Notes under the pieces: model-generated
What the model was told of the DNA's origin: nothing
Database searches by the model: none
What the model saw: only the letters and a program-made list of their open reading frames with translations
From: an uncultured bacterium
GTDB lineage: Bacteria; Planctomycetota; UBA1135; GCA-002686595
Assembly: GCA_913058555.1 (NCBI GenBank)
Contig: CAJXRJ010000230.1
Span: 1 to 9,928, forward strand
DNA length: 9,928 nucleotides
Direction of reading: 5' to 3'
Translations under genes and position numbers: made by a program
Shown: piece after piece, positions 5,034 through 9,928 of the stretch
How the letters are laid out: each line of letters begins with the position of its first letter
Position numbering within the stretch: position 1 is the stretch's first letter

Positions 5034-7352
5034 CTAAGCGTGGACCGCAGCCCCTTGGTTGGCCGAGCGGGGTTGGGATTTCAGGACCCCAAGGCGGTGA
5101 AGCTCGGCGGCAAACCCGCGGACCTTGGAAAGCCCCGCATCGGTCGCGCCCCGCTCAAGCTGGCCCCGGAGGAACTCCCCGAGACTCCCGGCCTCCTGGA
5201 TCGCGCGCAGGACCTTAAGACCGTCCGGGCGAAGCTCGACGAACTCGCCGTTCTCGGAATCGTAGACCAGGATGCGGTCCTTTGGCTCCAGGGGGGATAG
5301 GCGCTCCTCCGCGATGCGCTCGGCGTCGGCCACGAAACGCCCGGTGAGGAAATCCGGCCGGGCGGCGCGTGCCAGTGGATCTCCGAGCGTGCGCACGGCC
5401 TCCGAGTAGCTGTACCGCAGTGGCGTGGTCACGAGCCCCGCGTCCACGTGCAGGTCGTCGTCGGCGCCCCGGGCGAGGCGGGTTTTTGTGCGTTCGGCGC
5501 AGCGCGCCGCGAACTCGTCAGGGGTCGTGCCGTTGGCGAGGTGCAGGAAGTAGTGGCTCTTCTGCATGAAGTAGAAGATGTTGTCCCCGGAGAACAGCGG
5601 CAGGTTCTTCTTGAAGGACACCATCATCTCCTCGAACATCTCCGCCGCCTCCTCTTGGGTCATCCCCTTCTCGGCGACGTAATCGTGGTAGAGGGCGAGG
5701 TCGCCGGGTGCGTCGAGCACGTCGATACCGAACTGCTCCGGCTGTTTGTAGGTCTTGGCGACCTCATCGATGTGGAAGGTCTGCAGCGAGACTTCGCGCA
5801 CGATGTTGCGGTGATCCTCAATGAACTGCAGGGTTTGACGGGCTTCCTCACGGGTTTCGGTGGGGAAGCCGACCATGGCGTAGAAGGTCACGCTGATGTC
5901 CGCCTTCGAGCAGTTCTCCGCGACCTCCACGACGCTCTTCAGGCTCTGGCCCTTCATCATCATCTTGAGGATGCGCTTCACGGCGGATTCGAATCCGAAG
6001 AGGAGCTTTCGGCAGCCCGATTCGTAGAGGCGTGCTGCCCCCTTCTCGGAGTACGCCTTGGGTTCAATGCGTGCGTCCGCCCACCAGGTGATGCCCGCCT
6101 TCGCTTCGATGAGGCGCTCCGGCAGGTCCTGGATCATGCCCGGCGGCATGCAGTCGGTGATGAAGTTGAAGTGCGTCGTGCCGTACTTGTCGCGGAGCTC
6201 GACGGCGTGCTGCGCGATCGTCTCTGCGGAGCGCGTGCGGTAGCCAGGGCCGATGACCGTGGGCAAAGTGCAAAACGTGCATTCGCCGTAGTAGCAGCCG
6301 CGGTTCACGTCGTATGGGATGACGAGGGCGGGTGAGAAGTACTTATCGAAGGGCAAGCCCTCGAAGTCCGGGATGGGGGCCTCGTCCAGCTTGATCGGGT
6401 GGCCGGGGGTGTTGCGCATGGCCCGCGGGGTACCGCCGTCGCGCCGATCCCACCAAGAGAGGCTGCCGATCCCCGCGAGGTCGGTCTCGCCGTTGGAGAG
6501 GGCCTCGGCGAGCGCGAGCAGCGGCCGTTCACCCTCGTGGAAGATGATGGAGTCGAAGCACGCGGCGAGGGCGGGGGCATCCATCACCTTGTCGCCGATG
6601 TAGGCAAGGAACCCGCCGCCCATCGTGATATGGCAGTTCGGCAGGGCTTCTTTCACGAGCCGGCCGAGGGTCATGGCCGGGATGAGCTGGCTGCCGTAGA
6701 GCACGGAGAGCCCCAGGATCCGCGGCTTGCGCGCCACGAGTCGGGGCAGGACGGTGTCGCGATAGAACGCGATGAAGGGGTTCTGTTCCTCGTCCGTCGT
6801 CGCTGCGAAAACTTCATCCGAGGAGTCGTTGGCGTACCCCATCGTGAAGTTGTGGGGCGTGAGCTCCGATGGGAAGTGCGCGGCCGAGACCAGACGCAGG
6901 CCGTGGTACAGCGTGCGCGTGGCGGGGATGTATTGGTCCGGATTCCAAAACCCCGAGCGCGAGTCGGCGCTGCCCACCGCGATGCCCACAGGCTTGGGGA
7001 CGTCCTGGCCCCGTAGGACACGCTTGGCTCCGTCGACGCGTGCGATGAGCTCGTCCGCAGAGGCGGCGCTCTCCGACGCGGCCCGCCAGGCGCGCATCTT
7101 GGAGAGGGGGAGAGCGTCACCTTCGAAGTCCCCTGACCCAAGGCGTGTTCGCACCTTGTCGCGCGCCGCCGTGAGCGATTCTGGCGTGAGGAAATGATCG
7201 AAGGCCTCGATGGAGAGGTCGAGCTGTTCGGTGTCTTCGAAGCCGTTGGACCGCAACCATGCCGTGAGGCACGGAATGGCCAGGTGGGGCTGGGTCCAAT
7301 GTCCCTGCGGTGGAAAGGCGAGCGTGATGGGGAAGGAGCTGCGTTGGATCAT
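5034..7352 (-). CDS. B12-binding-type radical SAM enzyme with C-terminal PqqD/RRE-like domain
   Basis: The start is the ATG at 7352, which overlaps the upstream gene's TGA (ATGA), giving 772 residues. The frame stays open upstream, but that part is Arg/Pro-rich shadow sequence. The N-terminus (PITLAFPPQGHWTQPHLAIPCLTAWLR) is typical of cobalamin-type radical SAM proteins, and the B12-binding fold continues through LGLSVLYGSQLIPAMTLG (213-230) and MGGGF (244-248). The radical SAM core begins at RGCYYGECTFC, with cluster cysteines C353, C358 and C361. Further core segments are WWADARIEPKAY (423-434), LLFGFES (450-456) and VGFPTET (494-500). Residues about 686-757 resemble PqqD: ILVYDSENGEFVELRPDG, then helices and ending LHRLGVL. 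Family members use SAM and often methylcobalamin for radical chemistry such as C-methylation. The leader-binding-like tail and the small ORF downstream suggest a peptide substrate, by inference. Cluster spacing is CX4CX2C rather than CX3CX2C. Confidence 0.85.
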   Translation of the reverse strand: MIQRSSFPITLAFPPQGHWTQPHLAIPCLTAWLRSNGFEDTEQLDLSIEAFDHFLTPESLTAARDKVRTRLGSGDFEGDALPLSKMRAWRAASESAASADELIARVDGAKRVLRGQDVPKPVGIAVGSADSRSGFWNPDQYIPATRTLYHGLRLVSAAHFPSELTPHNFTMGYANDSSDEVFAATTDEEQNPFIAFYRDTVLPRLVARKPRILGLSVLYGSQLIPAMTLGRLVKEALPNCHITMGGGFLAYIGDKVMDAPALAACFDSIIFHEGERPLLALAEALSNGETDLAGIGSLSWWDRRDGGTPRAMRNTPGHPIKLDEAPIPDFEGLPFDKYFSPALVIPYDVNRGCYYGECTFCTLPTVIGPGYRTRSAETIAQHAVELRDKYGTTHFNFITDCMPPGMIQDLPERLIEAKAGITWWADARIEPKAYSEKGAARLYESGCRKLLFGFESAVKRILKMMMKGQSLKSVVEVAENCSKADISVTFYAMVGFPTETREEARQTLQFIEDHRNIVREVSLQTFHIDEVAKTYKQPEQFGIDVLDAPGDLALYHDYVAEKGMTQEEAAEMFEEMMVSFKKNLPLFSGDNIFYFMQKSHYFLHLANGTTPDEFAARCAERTKTRLARGADDDLHVDAGLVTTPLRYSYSEAVRTLGDPLARAARPDFLTGRFVADAERIAEERLSPLEPKDRILVYDSENGEFVELRPDGLKVLRAIQEAGSLGEFLRGQLERGATDAGLSKVRGFAAELHRLGVLKSQPRSANQGAAVHA

Positions 7353-9340
7353 GGGTTCGTAATGTGCGCGGGCACGGGATCCGCGGGGGAGATCAGGATG
7401 CCGGACGAGACGAGGTTGCGAGTGGCGATCTCCAGTTTCGGCTGGCTGAGGGCCTTGATGATATGGGTCTGCTGTTCGGTCGACTTCGCGCGGTCCACCG
7501 TGCGCACGAGCTGGGCGGCCCCGGCGCCGAGCTTTAGGGTCCTCACCTGGGCCAGGCGGCCTGGGGTCGTAGGGGCGGCCGCGACGGCGAACGTTGCCGG
7601 CGTGGACGGCTCCGGGACGGGGGGTGTCGTGGGCTCTTCCCGCGCTTCTTGATTCCGTGCCTGTTGAACCCGGGCTGCGGCGAGGCCTGCGCTCATCGAA
7701 CCCAGATCGTGACCTGTTTCGATGAGGATCGCGCCCAAACGCCACATGCCGGGGCGCGGTTTCCGTGGGCCGGCGGCAGCGACCCTCACCAGGGCACTCT
7801 CCCAAGCGAGCAGGACGTCGAGGAGATCCGCGTGCCCGTCAGGGATGCATTCACGGGCGAACGTTTCAAACGTTCGGCCGTCCGCGCGCAGGGCCCGGGC
7901 GAGGCCCAGGGCGCCGAGGTCGGGCCTTGCGAGCCGCAGGGCCGCAAAGCTCCGCGGGTAGCGCATCAGGGTCTCCGCAAACTCCTCTTTTAGGAACAGC
8001 AGCTCCCCGATGCGCGAGCGATTGTCCGGTAGCAGCGCCCAGGTGGAGAACAGGTCCGGGTGGGCGTCGATCAGGCTTCGCTCCGCGGCTGTGTTGCCAG
8101 CGCCGAGCGCCATGTCAGGTGGCACGCCGTCGAGGGGCAAAGACTCTGCTCCCAGCCGATCGCCGAGCTCGCATCCCGGCTGGGGATTGACGATGTGCAG
8201 GGACAGGTTGACACCGCCGCGTAGCGCCGCGTCGGCGCAGAACGAAAGCGACTCCTCGAGTTCCGCATCCCCCTCGCCGGGCAGCCCAAGGATCAAGGAC
8301 AGGATCGGCGTGACGCCCGCCCGAACGCACCGATCCACCGCGTCGAGCATGTCGATGTCGTCCGCCATGCCCTTTTGGTGGGCGCGGCGCACGTTGGCGG
8401 AAGCGGACTCGATCCCGAGCAGAACCCGGTCGCAGCCGGCCTTGCCCATCCATTCCAAGAGCTCCGCGTCGAGGTGGTCGGCCCGGGCCCGTGCTTCCCA
8501 GGGAACGTCGATTCCCTGAGCGACCATCCCCTGGCAGAATTCCATGGCGTGGGCGCGGTGGGCACCGAAGATGTCGTGGCACAGGTAGGCCCGCCGGGCC
8601 CCCGGCATGTTCCGGAGGGCTGCGACTTCGCCGAGGAGTCTCGGTGCCGGCAGCGTCCGTGAGCGGCGGCTCCAGCTACGCCCGATGGAGCAGAACGAGC
8701 AGTCGTACACGCACCCGCGGCCCGAGTCGATGGGGACGAGGCCGTCCGTCTCGCCGGTGATCTCCTTGTACCGCTCGATGGGGGGGAGCAGGTCCCATGC
8801 GTACTCGGGGAGAGTCCCAAGGTCCTGGATCATCCGTCGGTCGGGCGTCCTCAGGACTTCTTTGCCTTGGCGCAGGGTGAGGCCGTGGACCGATTCCAAG
8901 GGGGCGCCCGCAGCCACGGCCCGGCAGAGCTCAACGGCGGAGATCTCGCCTTCGCCCCGGACAATGGCATCCACCTGGGGAAAGCGAGCGAGAACGCGCT
9001 TGTCGGTCCCGTGGACCCCGGGCCCCCCAAGCACAAAGAGGGTGCGAGGCATGAGCGGGCGGAGGATCTCCAGGATCGCAAGGGCGATCGGGAGGGTGGC
9101 GCCCATGACAGAGAGTCCGAGGATCCCGGGGGCACCGCCGCGGGCCAGCCAACGGGCAGCACCGTCCGCGAGCTCGTCCCCCTCCGGGATCTCGCCCGCG
9201 GCCAGACGGTGGGCGAGATCGTCGAGTTCGACGTCTATTCCCGCGGCGCGCAGCGCGCCGCCCAGGCGCAGAAGCCCGGGCGGTGGCATCGAGTAGCCGA
9301 AAGTGTCGGCGTGGGGAGCGGAAGCGACGAGGATCTTCAA
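7349..9340 (-). CDS. B12-binding-type radical SAM enzyme
   Basis: With the preferred TTG start at 9340 the product has 663 residues and begins MKILVASAPHADTFGYSMPPPG, the normal opening of a cobalamin-binding radical SAM protein. The open frame extends to a GTG at 9424. That would add 28 Arg-rich residues and overlap the start of the divergent gene, so I reject it as the start. The B12-binding domain covers about 1-140 (LGLSVMGATLPIALA, VLGGPGVHG). The radical SAM motif GRGCVYDCSFC has canonical CX3CX2C spacing at C210, C214 and C217. The core continues with VPWEARARADHLD, VLLGIES and LILGLPGE. A family-like segment with AHPDLFSTW follows near 426-434. After a Pro/Thr/Ala linker (about 565-595), residues about 598-651 may be a reduced winged-helix, PqqD-like tail ending SSGILIS. 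The 4-bp overlap with the next radical SAM gene argues for translational coupling and a shared substrate. Confidence 0.85.
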   Translation of the reverse strand: MKILVASAPHADTFGYSMPPPGLLRLGGALRAAGIDVELDDLAHRLAAGEIPEGDELADGAARWLARGGAPGILGLSVMGATLPIALAILEILRPLMPRTLFVLGGPGVHGTDKRVLARFPQVDAIVRGEGEISAVELCRAVAAGAPLESVHGLTLRQGKEVLRTPDRRMIQDLGTLPEYAWDLLPPIERYKEITGETDGLVPIDSGRGCVYDCSFCSIGRSWSRRSRTLPAPRLLGEVAALRNMPGARRAYLCHDIFGAHRAHAMEFCQGMVAQGIDVPWEARARADHLDAELLEWMGKAGCDRVLLGIESASANVRRAHQKGMADDIDMLDAVDRCVRAGVTPILSLILGLPGEGDAELEESLSFCADAALRGGVNLSLHIVNPQPGCELGDRLGAESLPLDGVPPDMALGAGNTAAERSLIDAHPDLFSTWALLPDNRSRIGELLFLKEEFAETLMRYPRSFAALRLARPDLGALGLARALRADGRTFETFARECIPDGHADLLDVLLAWESALVRVAAAGPRKPRPGMWRLGAILIETGHDLGSMSAGLAAARVQQARNQEAREEPTTPPVPEPSTPATFAVAAAPTTPGRLAQVRTLKLGAGAAQLVRTVDRAKSTEQQTHIIKALSQPKLEIATRNLVSSGILISPADPVPAHITNP

Positions 9341-9409
9341 GCCGGCGCCAAGATACGATGGGCGGGTCCTTCGGCGCGACCTGTTCGGTCCGGGGCTTTC
9401 GTTTATCCG
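9341..9409. promoter_or_regulatory. Divergent promoter region (inferred)
   Basis: These 69 bases separate the radical SAM operon (TTG at 9340, minus) from the membrane protein (ATG at 9410, plus), so promoters for both should lie here or inside the genes. I see no convincing -35/-10 pair. A short imperfect dyad, GACC-tgttc-GGTC (9378-9390), is the only symmetry and is too weak to call an operator. Confidence 0.35.
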
Positions 9410-9880
9410 ATGCAAGAGCCCCACGGAACTCCCCCCTCGCCCGCGCGTGCGGCCGGCCAGCTAGTGGTTCTCGCGGCGGCTGTCGCCGCTGGCCTCCATG
9501 CCTTGTCCCTCTGGGGCGTCGTGCCGGTGGATGACGATTACATTGTCTACCGCTACGCCCGCAACTGGGTGGAGCATGGTGTCTACGGGTTCAACCTGGC
9601 CGATGGGCCCACGGATGGGGTGACCACGCCCCTGTGGTTCTTGATCGTGAGCCTCGGCGTGGCCCTCGGCGTGCCCCCTGAGGTTTGGAGCCCCGCGTGG
9701 GGAGTGGCAGGCATGGTCGGGACCGTGCTCCTCCTCGGACGCATCGGGCGGCACCTCCTGCCGCCTGGATGGGCCTGGGGCCCCGCGGTCTTTCTTGCTA
9801 TCTCCCCTGCGGCGGCTTGGCACGCAAGGGCGGGACTAGGGACCCTTCCGATGACGTTCGCTGTCGCCCTGGCGCTCGAC
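9410..9880 (+). CDS. Polytopic membrane protein, GT-C/GT39-like glycosyltransferase (5' part only)
   Basis: 157 codons are present from ATG 9410 to the insert edge, and the frame remains open into the adapter, so the C-terminal majority is missing. A first membrane helix (about 16-38) is followed by the loop VDDDYIVYRYARNWVEHGVYGF, then NLADGPTDGVTTPLWFLI. This matches the acidic DD motif and the later NxG...G(Y/V)T(S/T)PLW pattern of the first extracytoplasmic loop in lipid-phosphosugar-dependent GT-C enzymes (GT39/AftB-like). Further hydrophobic helices lie at about 69-83, 91-105 and 115-130. Such enzymes transfer sugars from polyprenyl-phosphate donors to lipids, proteins or polysaccharides outside the cytoplasmic membrane; the acceptor here cannot be told. 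It is divergent from the radical SAM operon, and a functional link is only possible. The start follows TTTATCCG, without a Shine-Dalgarno sequence. Confidence 0.7.
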
Positions 9881-9928
9881 CTGTCTCTTATACACATCTC
9901 CGAGCCCACGAGACTAGGCATGATCTCG
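9881..9928 (+). other. Nextera adapter (i7/Read 2 side), not genomic
   Basis: Bases 9881-9899 are the Tn5 mosaic end (CTGTCTCTTATACACATCT). Bases 9900-9914 are the Read 2 tail (CCGAGCCCACGAGAC). Bases 9915-9922 (TAGGCATG) equal the standard i7 index N706, and 9923-9928 (ATCTCG) begin the P7 sequence. Reverse-strand translation across this block gives the well-known artefact peptide containing SEMCIRDR, so any protein carrying it is chimeric. Confidence 0.98.

Noticed and set aside
5448..6335. Plus-strand frame of 295 codons opposite the second radical SAM gene
   Set aside because: It is an antisense shadow. Its Val/Leu/His-rich text follows from complementing the real gene, and it has no motif or independent start signal.
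7353..7805. Upstream extension of the 772-residue radical SAM enzyme
   Set aside because: The 151 extra residues are Arg/Pro/Gly rich and overlap the coding 3' end of the preceding radical SAM gene. The ATG at 7352 forms a normal ATGA overlap and gives the family-typical N-terminus.
9378..9390. Dyad GACC-tgttc-GGTC as an operator
   Set aside because: Only four base pairs, expected often by chance in DNA of this composition.

Overview
The window is one genomic insert (bases 39-9880) bounded on both sides by untrimmed Illumina Nextera adapter, with parts of both sample indexes still attached. It is therefore a contig end-to-end, and the two outermost genes are cut by the library rather than by biology. 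The insert is G+C rich (about two thirds by eye) with strong G/C third-position bias. No gene start has a clear Shine-Dalgarno sequence. The gene families and the non-SD starts suggest a high-GC bacterium such as a planctomycete or a myxobacterium-like lineage, probably from a metagenome. The taxonomy is only a guess.

Layout. (1) Bases 40-2458, minus strand: a MoxR-family AAA+ ATPase followed by a DUF58 membrane protein that runs off the left edge. This is the classic MoxR/DUF58 pair. (2) Bases 2459-2723: a divergent intergenic region holding a 22-base hairpin and four tandem copies of a 25-bp repeat. The last copy contains the start codon of the next gene. (3) Bases 2724-4778, plus strand: a membrane sensor histidine kinase with a large extracytoplasmic region, HAMP, an unusual H-box and a shortened G2 box. 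(4) Bases 4712-4807: four consecutive stem-loops at the convergent end of the kinase and the opposing operon. (5) Bases 4811-9340, minus strand: two cobalamin-type radical SAM enzymes whose genes overlap by 4 bp, then 55 nt later a 55-residue, very acidic small ORF. (6) Bases 9410-9880, plus strand: the start of a divergent polytopic membrane protein resembling GT-C/GT39-like glycosyltransferases, cut by the right adapter.

The most interesting part is region 5. The second radical SAM enzyme ends in a PqqD/RRE-like domain, the type that binds leader peptides of ribosomally made, post-translationally modified peptides (RiPPs). The small ORF directly downstream has a leader-like acidic Asp/Leu segment and a short distinct tail (ERISPSETNVFDK). 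I propose a candidate B12-radical-SAM RiPP locus with a precursor too short for ordinary gene calling. This is inference from architecture and context; no homology search was possible.
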